Origin: Burkholderia ubonensis
GTDB taxonomy: Bacteria; Pseudomonadota; Gammaproteobacteria; Burkholderiales; Burkholderiaceae
DNA length: 64,000 nt
Direction of reading: 5' to 3'
NCBI RefSeq assembly: GCF_902833085.1
Contig: NZ_CADFEB010000003.1
Location: 186,001 to 250,000 of the forward strand
The translations under genes were made by a program, and so were the position numbers. Under the pieces are notes generated by a model, which was given only the letters and a program-made list of their open reading frames with translations, was not told the origin of the DNA and searched no databases. Positions 27,801-36,400 of the stretch are shown piece after piece (positions within the stretch are counted from its first letter, which is position 1; each line of letters opens with the position of its first letter).

Positions 27801-27878
27801 CGAGTGCACGGCATGAAAGAGCATCGCCTCCTGCATCGGGGAGAGCTCGTAGATATCGGCAATGGTGGCGGATGTCAC
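18804..27878 (-). CDS. ocfE: NRPS, C-A(Dab-like)-T-E-C-A(unassigned)-T-C, OcfE-like
   Basis: The 3024-residue synthetase carries two complete modules and an extra C domain. Layout: C with HHHILADGW (1-450); A1 (473-956), code D-I-W-E-L-T-A-D-D-K, whose acidic residues at two pocket positions suit a diamino acid such as 2,4-diaminobutyrate; T (about 1010); E with HHLVIDGVSW (1060-1505); C with HHHILLDGWS (1506-1945); A2 (1970-2456), code D-I-W-Q-L-I-A-D-S-K, no confident match, glycine expected from the product family; T (about 2506); C with MHHVISDAW (2556-2983) that serves the Asn module of the next protein. The start is GTG at 27878, overlapping the previous stop (GTGA), with AAGGA 7 nt upstream. 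The open frame continues far upstream, but that part is antisense-like shadow and was excluded. Confidence 0.9.
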   Translation of the reverse strand: MTSATIADIYELSPMQEAMLFHAVHSPGARSSFNQLGCRIVGSLDPALFHAAWQQLVDRHPVMRTSFHWEEFDKPMQVVHAHATLPWVQDDWRDLPEDQQRARWSAHLESDLAEGFALDRAPLVRCRLVRVADDAYLFSWSHHHILADGWCLSLVIEEIFQVYGALTRGLPPALPPVRPYRDYIQWLQQHEPQAAQQYWTRYLEGFRTPTPLPTAARAQAGERFGEGLAQVQADLSADLSARLRQFAARHHVTLNTLAQAAWALVLSRYSGETDVVFGAVVSGRGANLPGIETMLGLFINTVPVRVRVDPRQPLAPWLKMIQARVAARAPFEHTPLPDIQRCSEVPLTTPLFESNITFMNYPLDESLTHGAHGLAVDEVQLYNRADIPLEFVVTARDDWKMELSFDPRRFDEDAMQRMLGHVAATLDAFTADPNRLLGRMPILPEAERRLLLDTFNDTAVPFDAALTVVHRLEQAAAEHPERPAVEYRDIVLSAGELNARANRTAHRLLAAAELKPDALVAICMHRSERLMEAIFAVWKCGAAYIPIDPDFPAARIRTILEDSGADLVITCDGLLPAELATLAPVVSLDAATDIVDDTNPGRPVSPDSLAYVIYTSGSTGKPKGAMVEHAGMLNHMLAEIDEFSISASSVIAQTAPHCFDISVWQFFTAPLVGGKTVIVDDDRIRDPACFLEYLESTGISILELVPSYLSALLDRASERPALVRHLRHLLVTGEMVSPALVKQWFDVFPDIAVVNAYGPAEASDDVAQYRMAHAPTTPYVPVGKPIRNVRIYVVDPQMNLCPIGIPGELCVSGVAVGRGYLNNEAGTREAFVEDPFHPTRGVRMYRTRDIGCYLPDGTLVLYGRKDHQLKIRGYRIELGEIDNALAAIPEIRQAAALDYRDDAGRAALCAYVAFRDGASLSDAEIAAALSATLPAYMVPGIYVVLDALPLSGNGKIDRKALPPLDRSRLSAAAQEPALPRTPTETLLCRIWGEALGIPSPGIHDNIFALGGDSILSMRIVALAAKAGLKITTRLIFQHPTVAELAAVATRGEAKAAEFVASSGPLPLTPIQKRFFSQRKDDQDQYNQAVLLEVPPDLDPVALRQALRHAAKWHDALRLRFRAGASGWIQEVVDDPEIPVGMLDIRADQLAQHVAQAHASLNLSDGPVLRADLFRIDEGRSLRLLLVAHHLVIDGVSWGALLETVYDAYTRLRSGKAPEFAGGGASWTAWTRALSNWAGSGAADADLAHWQALARSTLPGLPLDRAATADANTVSSAEAIVVELGESATAALLGAAPRAYDAQINDLLLAALARAVSDWSGCADVLLDLEAHGREEIVADLDVSRTVGWFTSLFPVLLKVNAGPHDPARLVASVKAQLRAVPAAGISYGLLQDRLDGPAPQPQLLFNYLGQIDQVFTAARDWKQAAEPSGDGRNANQQREHLLDINAYVTGNRLHVAWEFSRACHETDSIRRVAQAYIAALESLVVDHVDESASSLPQALASVIPDEIDGVYALTPTQQGMLFHGLYEPASDAYFSSLDFRIDGALDVERFRRAWDAVMHRHDILRTSFHWEELESPVQVVHRRIDLPWHEEDLSAASADEAERRWDAYLTQDRARGFDFTRAPLMRMGLFRVGPQAWRFYWSHHHILLDGWSSARLLSEVAAAYQAVPADAAAQRPAPPAFRDYVCWLERQDAGAAERFWKTKLEDFPTTTPLVLGRPELDGTAAPGAYLEEQLLLSERDTQRLIAFAQAGRITLNTLAQGAWAQLLGRYSGEADVVFGTIVSGRPASLPESDEMVGLFINTLPVRVRIDKRPTAAWLARLQMDLAQQEEYAHYPLADIQKFAGLPPGVPLFESLLIFQNYPVEEALADALPGLRIGAFHVSDPNNYPLTLVVTPGKCLSLQVLYDDGRFDRETIVRLLRHVETLLVGLASEDDRPNGGLPLLTAAERDEILLDWNDTFAPVPSDRTLPELIEAAAAAHPERIAVRCGAVVRTYRDLVEGADRIARHLLQAAPIQPDDRIAVWMPRSHLMLETILAIWKCGAAYVPVDPAYPARRVEAILASARPTVIVATDCVPPPAPSSIPTLDPSRLPDDHDAGALAPSTPRCRPADLAYVIFTSGSTGQPKGAMVEHRGMLNHVLAMARRVGLGAHSAVAQTASHCSDISVWQCFAALVSGGTTVIYPDAVILEPALLIDSLHRDRITAMQFVPSYLATFLVELERHAAPAFPHLDTLLTIGETLQPASVRTWFRLNPAVRLVNAYGPTEASDSVAHYSMACAPDLPAIPIGRPIENLRLYVVDADMNLCPIGVKGEICIGGAGVGRGYLFDEQRTQAVFRDDPFNPAPGARLYHTGDIGCFGPDGNLHFFGRRDFQVKVRGYRIELGEIEAALTDLDGISNAVVVARDAADAETTLCAYASGTGWTPASLRHALREKLPAHMVPDTVMLLPALPVMPNGKINRAALPLPDAASAPDGVPAEPRTPTEAALLRIFAEVLGRQPNGVDDNFFEHGGQSLKAIQMVSRIRRELKLNVAVADVFHAPTPRELAKKLVSTATAGAEEIIPALPAQSSYAVSRAQKRIWLASRSADPSTYNMAGALQLDGAIDTARLVRAFDTLVDRHESLRTVFAMIEGDLRQRILTREASGFRVEQTELAENAGPDAIDALIRAESEQPFDLASGPLFRVKLVRLSPQKHLLLLNMHHVISDAWSIRVLTDDLHALYAGRDLPPLAIQYRDYAAWHNACLDDSRAAAHRAYWLEQLAPPVPRLQLAPDYPRPERLSHAGQTLDVELPDLHAAELAKLARAHHTSLYAVILSSFCVLLHRYTGREDIVIGSVSAGRDSEQLEAQIGVFLNTVVLRVPLRKSATVDEVIDAVAKTSTQALEHASYPFDLLLEDLKIRTPANHFPIFDIQANYISVPAPQPGLHITDLSQADTTAKFDLSFQIVESEGRHRIQFIYNTRLFRPATIAAMRDRLLEILEVFVRDPGTPVDRIPLSGSAPAAGPKVRVGLRLKTAPEPIADDAVEENT

Positions 27879-30800
27879 GATTTGATCCTTGAGACGAGGG
27901 CGTCCAGCGCTTCCTGGCTGATGCGCGCAGCCGGGAAGTCCGACGGGCTCAGCCCCGGCTGGCCGTCGCCGCTGGCCGCGACGATCGACAGCAGACGGCT
28001 GCGGTAGCACTGCGTCAGCCGCTCGATGACGCCCGGTGCGCAGGCTTCGCGGTTGTAGTGCCAGGTGAGGCGCAGGCGTCCGTCGAACACCACCCCGTCG
28101 ATCTCGAAGAGATGGCCGCGCCGCGCGCGCGGACTGTGTTCGGGGCTCTGGAAGTCGAGCACCGGCTTCCAGCCCGTGTCGTCGGTCAGCACGCGATCGA
28201 TCTGGCCGAGATAGTTGAAGCGCACCGGCGCCGGCGGCTGCCGTTCCAGTTCCGCCGCGACGCGGGCGTCCTTGCCGAGGTAGCGGGCGATGCCGTAGCC
28301 GAGCCCGCGCATCGGCACCGCGCGCAACTGCTCCTTGACGTTGCGCAGCGCGTCGGCCGGCACGGCGGCGTCGCCGGCATTCAGGAACACCGGATAGTGA
28401 GACGTGAACCAGCCGATGGTGCGTGACGTGTCGACGCCGTCGAAGATGTCCTCGCGGCCATGGCCTTCGAGATCGACGACCAGCGACGCGTTGCCGGTCC
28501 AGTCGCCGAACGCGAGCAGCAAGGCCGTCAGCAGGACTTCGTTGATCTGCGTGTTGAACGCGCGCGGCACGTCCTGCAGCAGCGCTTGCGTCTGCTGCGC
28601 GTCGAACTCGACGATCGCCGACCCGGCTTCGGCGACGGTGCCGACCGGCATGTCGTCGAAGCACGCCTGCGCGTCGGCGTTCCCCTGGAGCCAATAGTCC
28701 AGGCCGTCGAGCCTGGACGCGCCGAGTTCGGCCAGACGGTTTGCCCAGTCGCGCCACGCGGTCGTCCTGGCCGGGAGCCGCACCGCTTCGCCCGCTTCGA
28801 TCTGGCGGCACGCGGTGTACAGGTCTTCGAACAGGATGCGCCACGAGACGCCGTCGATCACCAGATGATGCGCGACCACGAGCAGGCGCTGCGGCGCGTC
28901 CGGGCCGAACTGGAACAGGTGGGCGCGCAGCAGCGGCGGCGCGGACAACGTGAAGCTTTCCTGCATGCGGGTGGCGGTCGCGAGCATCGCGGCTTGGCCG
29001 GCGGCGGGCGCCTCGCCGGCCAGCGACGTGACGCCGAGCGGAATCGCCAGCGGCGGCGCCGCATGCGATTGCCGCCACGCGCCGTCGACGCGCTCGAAAC
29101 TCAGCCGCAGCGCGTCGTGATGCGTCGCGACGGCCGCCAGCGCCTGCTCGATCACGCCCGGCCGCAGCGACGCGGGCACCTCGATCATCGTCGACTGGTT
29201 GTAGTGATGCGGGTCCGCCACGTCCTGCGCGAAGAACCAGTGCTGGATCGGCGTCAGCGGGGCGGGCCCGACCGCCGGCTCCTGCGGGATCGTCATCGAC
29301 GGCGCATGCACGGCAACCCGGGCGAGCTCGGCGATGGTCGGATGCGCGAAGAACTGATCGGCGCTGAACTTGAGGCCGACTTGCTGCGCGAGCGACATCA
29401 CCTGGATGATCAGGATCGAGTCGCCGCCCAGCTCGAAGAAATTGTCGCGGATGCCGATCTGCTCGCGGCCCAGCACCTCGCACCAGATCTTGCCGAGGCG
29501 CGCCTCGACCTCGTTGGTCGGCGCGGTATACACGGTTTCGCTCGGGGCCGGCGCCAGTTCCAGCGCGGCGAGCGCCTTGCGGTCCGGCTTGCCGTTGGGC
29601 GTCAGCGGCATGCGTTCGAGCGTCACGATCGACCCCGGCACCATGAACTCGGGCAGGCGCGCCTGCAGGTGTTCGCGCAGGCTCGCGACGCTGGCCGTCG
29701 CCGTCGCGACGCAGGCCACCAGCTGCTTGTGCTGCTGCGCGTCTTCGCGCACGAACACGAGCGCGTCGGTGACGCCGGCGTGCTGCCGGAGCGCCGCTTC
29801 GATTTCTCCCGTCTCGATGCGATAGCCGCGAATCTTCACCTGCGTGTCGCGGCGCCCGGTGATTTCCAGATTGCCGTCCGGCAGCCAGACGCCGAGGTCG
29901 CCGGTGCGGTAGAGGCGCTCGCCCGGCTCGAACGGGTGGGCGACGAACGCGGCGGCGGTCAGGTCGTCGCGGCCGACGTAACCGCGCGCGAGTGCGATGC
30001 CGGACACGCAGATCTCGCCCGTGCAGCCCTCGGGCGCCAGCGCCCCGTGCTCGTCGAGCAGGTACAGGTGCGCATTGCGGATCGGGCGGCCGACCGGCAG
30101 GCGGGCGCCGTACGCGGTTGCGGCGTCGACCACGTAGTCGGTGATGCAGACGGTTGCCTCGGTGGGGCCATAGGAGTTGTGGCACGAGCGCGTCCGCGCC
30201 AGCTTGCAGAGATCCGCCACGCGGGCGTTGTCGCCCGCGCTGATGACCCGTTTCACGGCGCCGAGCGCGTCCCAGTCGAGCGCGGCGAGATAGGCCGGCG
30301 TCGCGTTGATGGTGGTGACGCCCTGCTGCGCGAGGTATTCGACGAAACGCGGCGCATCGCGGATCACCGACGTTTTCGCCAGCACGAGGCGCGCGCCCGC
30401 GAGCAGCGTGACGAAAATCTCCATGATCGAGCCGTCGAAGCCCGGCGAGTAGAACTGCACGAAGCGGTCGGCGGCATCGAAGCCGAACGCGTCCACATGG
30501 TATTGCGCCATGTTCAGCAGGCCCGCGTGCTCGAGCACGACGCCCTTCGGCGCGCCCGTGGAGCCGGACGTGTAGATGATGTACGCGGCGTCGTCCGGCC
30601 GGACCTCGACCTGTGCGGACGCGGATGCGGGCTCCAGCGTGTCGAGCTGGAAGTCGAGCGCGAACATCGGGATCGCCCAGAAATCGGCGAGCAGCGGCAG
30701 GTGCTCCGAGTGCGTCAGCAGCGCCTTGACTTTCGCGTCCTCGATCATGAAGCGCAGGCGCTCCTGCGGAAACTCCGGGTCGAGCGGCAGATACACCGCG

Positions 30801-31789
30801 CCCGCCTTGAGCACGCCGAGCATGCCGACGATCCAGCGCTCGGAACGGTCGGCCACCACGCCCACCACGTCGCCGCGTTCGATCGCGTATTCCGCGAGCA
30901 GGAAGCTCGCCAGCCGGGACGACTGATCGTCCAGTTCGGCATAGGTCAGCGACGCTTCGGCGGTCGCGACGGCGATGCTGTCCGGCGCGGACGCCGCGCG
31001 CTGTGCGAACTGCTCGAGGAACGTGCCATGCACCGCAACGGGCTCGGCATGCGCGCGAAGGCGCGCGCGTTCGTCGTCGTCGAGCAGCGAGACCGTGTCG
31101 AGCGGCGCGTGCAGCGCGTCGAAGCCGGCCACGACGTTGCGCAGGTGCCGCGCGACATGCTGGAGATAGTGCAGCGTGAAGACCGTCGGCCGGCCCGTCA
31201 GCACGATCTCGTAGCGCTCGCGATGGCGGATCTCGATCGACAGGTCGTAGTCCGCCGACGCCCAGGCTTCGTGAAGCCCGTCGAAGCGGACGGCCACGTT
31301 GGTCGCGCGGGTTTCGCCATGCAGCTTGTGCGCGAGGGCGGCGATCGGAAAGTCCTGAAACGAATAGCTTCGCTGCACCGTGTCGCGAACCTGGTTCAGG
31401 TACTCGCGAACCGTCGCGCCGGGCCGGGTGGCGTCGATGAGCGGGACGGGGCCGGCGGAGCCGGCCGCGGATTCGACGATCAGCGGCGGCGAATCCACGA
31501 ACAGCCCGGCCGTGGCGTCGTAGCGCCCGAGGACACGGAACAGGGCCGCGAGCAGCACGACGAACGCGCCCAGCTCGTTGCCGGCGGCGAGCTTCTCCAG
31601 CACCCGCGCCGCGTCGCCGTCGAGCTCGAACGCATGCACCGGCGCGGGGCCGAGCGGCAGCGCATACGCCTGCCACGCCTGCTGAAGGCGGAAGTCTTCG
31701 TCGATGCGACCGAGCGCGTCATTCCAGAACGCCAGATGCTCCTGGTATTGGCCGCTGGTCGAGAGCGCGTTCAGATTCAGTTCTGACAA
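27875..31789 (-). CDS. ocfF: NRPS, hemiC-A(Tyr-like)-T-E, OcfF-like
   Basis: The 1304-residue single-module synthetase. It begins with the C-terminal half of a condensation domain (residues 1-245, no HHxxxDG), then an A domain (253-736) with pocket residues D-G-M-N-I-A-S-V-C-K, which resemble aromatic (Tyr/Phe-type) codes without matching one exactly. A T domain (GGDS, about 783) and an epimerisation domain (HHLVIDGVSW and FNYLGQID, 843-1277) follow. The catalytic C domain for this module sits at the end of the upstream protein. The neighbouring CmlA-like hydroxylase implies that T-bound tyrosine is beta-hydroxylated here. No ATG or GTG fits; TTG at 31789 was chosen because AAGGAG lies 8 nt upstream. 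This overlaps the hydroxylase gene by 13 nt. Confidence 0.87.
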   Translation of the reverse strand: MSELNLNALSTSGQYQEHLAFWNDALGRIDEDFRLQQAWQAYALPLGPAPVHAFELDGDAARVLEKLAAGNELGAFVVLLAALFRVLGRYDATAGLFVDSPPLIVESAAGSAGPVPLIDATRPGATVREYLNQVRDTVQRSYSFQDFPIAALAHKLHGETRATNVAVRFDGLHEAWASADYDLSIEIRHRERYEIVLTGRPTVFTLHYLQHVARHLRNVVAGFDALHAPLDTVSLLDDDERARLRAHAEPVAVHGTFLEQFAQRAASAPDSIAVATAEASLTYAELDDQSSRLASFLLAEYAIERGDVVGVVADRSERWIVGMLGVLKAGAVYLPLDPEFPQERLRFMIEDAKVKALLTHSEHLPLLADFWAIPMFALDFQLDTLEPASASAQVEVRPDDAAYIIYTSGSTGAPKGVVLEHAGLLNMAQYHVDAFGFDAADRFVQFYSPGFDGSIMEIFVTLLAGARLVLAKTSVIRDAPRFVEYLAQQGVTTINATPAYLAALDWDALGAVKRVISAGDNARVADLCKLARTRSCHNSYGPTEATVCITDYVVDAATAYGARLPVGRPIRNAHLYLLDEHGALAPEGCTGEICVSGIALARGYVGRDDLTAAAFVAHPFEPGERLYRTGDLGVWLPDGNLEITGRRDTQVKIRGYRIETGEIEAALRQHAGVTDALVFVREDAQQHKQLVACVATATASVASLREHLQARLPEFMVPGSIVTLERMPLTPNGKPDRKALAALELAPAPSETVYTAPTNEVEARLGKIWCEVLGREQIGIRDNFFELGGDSILIIQVMSLAQQVGLKFSADQFFAHPTIAELARVAVHAPSMTIPQEPAVGPAPLTPIQHWFFAQDVADPHHYNQSTMIEVPASLRPGVIEQALAAVATHHDALRLSFERVDGAWRQSHAAPPLAIPLGVTSLAGEAPAAGQAAMLATATRMQESFTLSAPPLLRAHLFQFGPDAPQRLLVVAHHLVIDGVSWRILFEDLYTACRQIEAGEAVRLPARTTAWRDWANRLAELGASRLDGLDYWLQGNADAQACFDDMPVGTVAEAGSAIVEFDAQQTQALLQDVPRAFNTQINEVLLTALLLAFGDWTGNASLVVDLEGHGREDIFDGVDTSRTIGWFTSHYPVFLNAGDAAVPADALRNVKEQLRAVPMRGLGYGIARYLGKDARVAAELERQPPAPVRFNYLGQIDRVLTDDTGWKPVLDFQSPEHSPRARRGHLFEIDGVVFDGRLRLTWHYNREACAPGVIERLTQCYRSRLLSIVAASGDGQPGLSPSDFPAARISQEALDALVSRIKS

Positions 31790-33393
31790 AGCACGATCTC
31801 CTTCGTTGCGTACAGCACTTCGGAAGTGATGCCCTTGGCCTTGCAGTGCGCGACAAACTGGGTGGACTGGATGTGGCTCGGCGAGTTTTCGTCGAACGTG
31901 TTGTCGAGCAGGTGGTTCAGCCACGGCTCCTGACCCATCGCATAGACATACGCCGCGTTGAAGGCGAAGCGATCCACCAGCGACGCGGCCTCGTCGATCT
32001 TGCAGCCGCGCGCGCGGCGCGACTGGTCGATGTCGCGCGGCAGCGCCTTGGGAAACAGCGGGCCATACACCCATGACGGCGGCGCGCCCTCGGTTTCCAT
32101 CCCGACGAACAGGGTGTCCGGCTTGCCGGCGAGGCGGAACACGTGCTCGTAGAGGACGGGGTCCAGGTTGCACGAGTCGGCCACGCTCAGCACCGAACGA
32201 TTGCCGAAGCGGATCATGAACGCCTGCTTGCTCTGGATCGCCAGGTCGTTGTGTTCGCCGAGGAACGGAATCGCGGTGATGGCCCCGTTGGGCAGCTTGA
32301 TTTCCTGAGCATCCCTGACTTCCAGCACGTCGTCGAAGCCGAGCTTGCGCAATGCCAGCTCCAGCGACGGATCTTGCGGAAAGCCGTCGAAATTCCGGCC
32401 CACCACCACGGTCTTGATCTTGTGGCGAAGCTGCAGCAGCGTTTCGAGGACGATGTGATCGTGATGGCTGTGCGTAAGCAGCACGTAGTCGATCTGGTCC
32501 GGCAGGTCGGCGAAGGTATAGCGCGGCAGGCTGGTGTCGTAGCCGTAGCTGATCAGCGGATCGAGCAGGATGCTCACGCCCCGGCTCTGGATCAGCAGGC
32601 AGGCATGGCCGAAATAGCGGATGCGGATGTCGTCGCCGTCGAACGAACGATCCGGCTTCGGCTCCGGTGCCTCCTCGACGAAGAACGAGCGGAACAGCGG
32701 CTCGTCCTTCTCCTCCACGCGCATCAGGTCGACGATTTTCGCGTAGCTGCCCGGCGTGTCGCGCATGCGGAACAGCGTGTCGAGCGCGGGCTCGTCGAAG
32801 GCCATGTTGCGGAACAGCGTGCGCTCGTCCTTGAGCCGCGGCGTGCTGAGAATGAACGGCCGGGGCGTGTTCTCGTCGATCGCCGACAGCGCGATGCTCT
32901 GCGCGTCGCGCGCGTAGAACGGGCTCGCGTACAGCAGGCTCTCGAAGACCCGGAAGGACGGGTTGTGATTCAGGTCGTAATAGATCTCGACATAGCCTTT
33001 CAGCACCTCCGGAATCTCGGCGTAGATCGGGTCCGAAGCCATCCCCTTCGCCTGTTCCAGCAGCAGCGTGGAGAACGCCTTGTAAGCCTTCGCCAGTTCC
33101 AGTTGCAGGGTGGCGCGCGCGGTGGTCTGCGCGATCAGCGCGCGGATTTCGTCGACGCGCTGGCCGCCCAGGTCGATGAACGGGCCGCCGCGCATCGCCG
33201 GGTCGTTGCATGCGGCCACGTGCATCATCGGCGATGCGGCATAGGACTTCATGATCGGCAGGAACCGCTCGGCCACGTTGAGCGCGGCGGTCAACGGCGG
33301 AAGCGTGTGAAACCACGCGTACCAGCCGTTGATCAGCGGTTCGAACTGAATGTTTTGCCGCAGGTAGACTTGCGTGCTGGACGAGATAGTCAA
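31777..33393 (-). CDS. CmlA-like diiron beta-hydroxylase (metallo-beta-lactamase fold)
   Basis: The 538-residue product has an N-terminal helical/beta region (about 1-240), then a metallo-beta-lactamase-like domain. That domain contains RIRYFGHACLL, the metal-binding THSHHDH motif near residue 310, GEHND near 375 and VADSCN near 400. Size and layout fit CmlA-family enzymes, which beta-hydroxylate aminoacyl groups held on NRPS carrier domains. Co-localisation with the Tyr-like module at 27875-31789 supports formation of beta-hydroxytyrosine. The start codon is TTG at 33393, preceded by AAGGAG at 6-nt spacing and 10 nt after the previous stop. By gene order it occupies the ocfG position. Confidence 0.88.
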   Translation of the reverse strand: MTISSSTQVYLRQNIQFEPLINGWYAWFHTLPPLTAALNVAERFLPIMKSYAASPMMHVAACNDPAMRGGPFIDLGGQRVDEIRALIAQTTARATLQLELAKAYKAFSTLLLEQAKGMASDPIYAEIPEVLKGYVEIYYDLNHNPSFRVFESLLYASPFYARDAQSIALSAIDENTPRPFILSTPRLKDERTLFRNMAFDEPALDTLFRMRDTPGSYAKIVDLMRVEEKDEPLFRSFFVEEAPEPKPDRSFDGDDIRIRYFGHACLLIQSRGVSILLDPLISYGYDTSLPRYTFADLPDQIDYVLLTHSHHDHIVLETLLQLRHKIKTVVVGRNFDGFPQDPSLELALRKLGFDDVLEVRDAQEIKLPNGAITAIPFLGEHNDLAIQSKQAFMIRFGNRSVLSVADSCNLDPVLYEHVFRLAGKPDTLFVGMETEGAPPSWVYGPLFPKALPRDIDQSRRARGCKIDEAASLVDRFAFNAAYVYAMGQEPWLNHLLDNTFDENSPSHIQSTQFVAHCKAKGITSEVLYATKEIVLCQN

Positions 33394-33403
33394 CGAAGGC
33401 TCC

Positions 33404-36400
33404 TTAGAATGCGCTGAGTTCGACGGCGGGCTGGCGGGTGTCGGCGCGCAGCGCGCGCTGTCCCAGCGTCAGGTTCCGGATGCGTACGCCCGGGTTGGCC
33501 AGAATCTCGCCGATCACGGACGTCAGTTCGTCGGCGAGGCCTCGCACCAGCGCTTCGCTGAACCGCCCGGCGTGATAGACGACGCTGATCGCGAGACCCT
33601 CGTCGCGCGGCTCGGCCAGGAACCAGAAGTCGGTCGCGGCTTCCGCGTCGGCGCCTTGCGGGTTGTGATCCGGCAGCTCCGAAATGCGCACTTGCCCCGC
33701 ATAGCGTTCGATCGCGCCTTGCCGCTGGTTCTGCAGCGTCAGGCCGATGTCGAAGAGCGGATTGCGTCCCGGAACGCGTTTGACGTGCAGCTCGTCGAGC
33801 AGGCGATCCAGCGGATAAAGCGGGTGGGAGAACGCTTCGATGGTGGTGTCGCGCACCCGGGTCAGCAGCGTGTCGAAACGATCGTCGCCGGCGACGCGGT
33901 CGCGCAGCGCCAGCACGTTCAGATAGGGGCCGACCTGCGATTCGAGCTCGGGAAGCTCGCGGCCCGCGACCGGCGTGCCGACGACGATGTCCTCCTGGCC
34001 GGAACGGCGGTAGAACAGCGCCTTGATGGCCGACAGCAGCGCGATGAACAAGGTCGCGCCATGGCGCTTGCCGAGCGATTCCAGCGCCGTCGTCGCGGCG
34101 GCGGGCAGTTCGAAGCGCCAGGTGTTCCAGCTCGGCGCGGCCGGCTGCTCGACGTCGCCCGGCAGTGCCAGCGCGCGCAGGCCGCCGCCCAGCTTGTTCA
34201 GCCAGTAATCCTTCATGCGGGCGCCTTCCGGCCCGGCGAGCAGGCGGTTCAGCCAGCCGGCGTAATCCTTGTACTGGATCGCGAGCGCGGGCAGCGGATT
34301 GTCGCGACGCTCGATGAACGCGTTATAGATTTGCGACAGGTCGTCGAGCAGCACCTCCGTGGACCAGCCGTCGGTCACGATGTGATGCATCGTGCAGATG
34401 CAGACGTGACGGACTTCGGAGAGCCTGAGCAGCTTGACGCGGAACAGCGGGCCGGCGGCGAGATCCATCGGCGCGAGCCGTTCGCGGGCTTCGATCGACG
34501 CGGCCTGCGCATCGCGGTCGTCGGCGTCCTGCAGGTCCACGATCTCGACCGGGAACGCGGCTTCGCCGGGAGGCAGCACTTGCTGGAACGGCTGATTGCC
34601 GACCGGCACGAAGCGCGTGCGCAGGATCTCGTGACGTTCGCTCAACGCCCGGAACGCGCGCACGAGTGCATCCACGTCCAGCACGCCCTCGAACAGCAGC
34701 GACGTCGGCAGCGGCCCGCCGGCTTGCGACGCATTGAGGCGATCCTGCACCCAGAGCCGCGTCTGCGCGGGAGAGAGTTCGTATTGCGGCTGCGCGGGCA
34801 GCGGCGTCACCGGCGCGTAGTCGATCGGCTGCGTATCGGCGATGCGTTTCGCGAGGCTCGAAATGGTGGGGTGCGAGAACAGGCTGCGGATTTCCAGCTT
34901 CACCTGCAGATCGCGGCGGATGCGCGCGGCGACCTTCGTCGCGGACAGCGAATTGCCGCCCAGCTCGAAGAAATTGGCGGTCGTGCTGATCCGGTTCTTG
35001 CCGAGCACTTCCTGCCAGATGGCCGCCAGCTGCGCTTCGAGCGCGTTGCCGGGCTCGACGTGGTCCATGCCGTCGCCGGGTTCGGGCAGGCTGGCGCGAT
35101 CGAGCTTGCCGTTGGGCAGATGCGCGAACGCGGTCAGGACGACGAACGCGGACGGCACCATGTAATCCGGCAGCCGCTGCTGAAGGTGCCCGCGTACCGC
35201 TTCGATCAGTTCGGCTTCGGGGTGCGACGAAAGCAGCCACGCGACGAGTCTCGCGCCATCGTCCACACCGCGCAGCGCCACGACGGCTGCGTCGACCCAC
35301 GGGTGCGATGCCAGCGTGGCCTCGATTTCACCGAGTTCGATGCGCAGGCCGCGCAGCTTGACCTGATGGTCGATGCGGCCGAGGAACTCGATGTTGCCGT
35401 CGGCACGGTAGCGCGCGAGATCGCCGGTGCGGTAGAGGCGAGCGTTCGGATCGGCGGAGAACGGATCGGCGATGAACTTCTCGGCGCTCAGTTCGGGTTC
35501 GCCATGGTAGCCGCGTCCGACCGGCGTGCCGCCGATCAGCAGCTCGCCGGCCACGCCGACCGGCACGGGCTGCATCTGCGCGTCGACGATATAGAGGCGG
35601 GTATTGGCGATCGGCCGGCCGATCGGGACGTTGCGGTGCGGGTCGTCGCGCCGGCATTCCCAGGCGGTCACGTCGACGGCGGCCTCGGTCGGGCCGTAGA
35701 GGTTGTACAGCTTGGCGTCCAGACGCTCGAAGAAGCGCTGCTGCAGGTCGTAGGGCAGGGCCTCGCCGCTGCACACGACGCGGCGCAGCGACGCGCAGTG
35801 CGCGTCGAGGTCCGGATGGTCGAGGAAGGCGCGCAGCATCGAGGGCACGAAATGGACGGTGGTGATTCCTTCGCGCGCGATGAGATCGACGAGGTAGTCG
35901 GTCTCGCGCTGTCCGCCGGGCCGGGCGAACACGAGGCGCGCGCCGGTGACGAGCGGCCAGAAGAATTCCCAGACCGAGACGTCGAAGCTGAACGGGGTCT
36001 TCTGCAGGACGGCGTCGTCAGTGCCGAGTGCGTAGGCCTGCTGCATCCAGAGGATGCGGTTGGTCGCGGCGCGATGCGTGTTGAGCGCGCCCTTGGGCCT
36101 GCCGGTCGAGCCGGAGGTGTAGATCATGTAGGCGAGGTTGTCGCCGTTCAGCGCAGGCGCGGGGTTGGACGCGGGCGCGGCGGCGAAGTCGTCGGCGTCG
36201 CGATCGACGGCGATCAGGCGTGCTTCGGTGTCGGGCAGCGCGGCAAGCAGATGCTGCTGGGTGAGGAGCCAGCGCAACTGAGCGTTGTCGATCATGAAGC
36301 GCACGCGCTCGGCGGGGTAGTCGGGATCGACGGGGACGTAAGCGCCGCCGGCCTTGAGGATGGCGAGCAGCGCGACGATCATGTCGAGCGAGCGCTCCAT

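Noticed and set aside
27879..31676. N-terminal extension of the 3024-residue synthetase by about 1270 codons
   Set aside because: The extension is an arginine-rich out-of-frame reading of the upstream NRPS gene. A GTG with a ribosome binding site at the 4-nt overlap gives a standard condensation-domain start.
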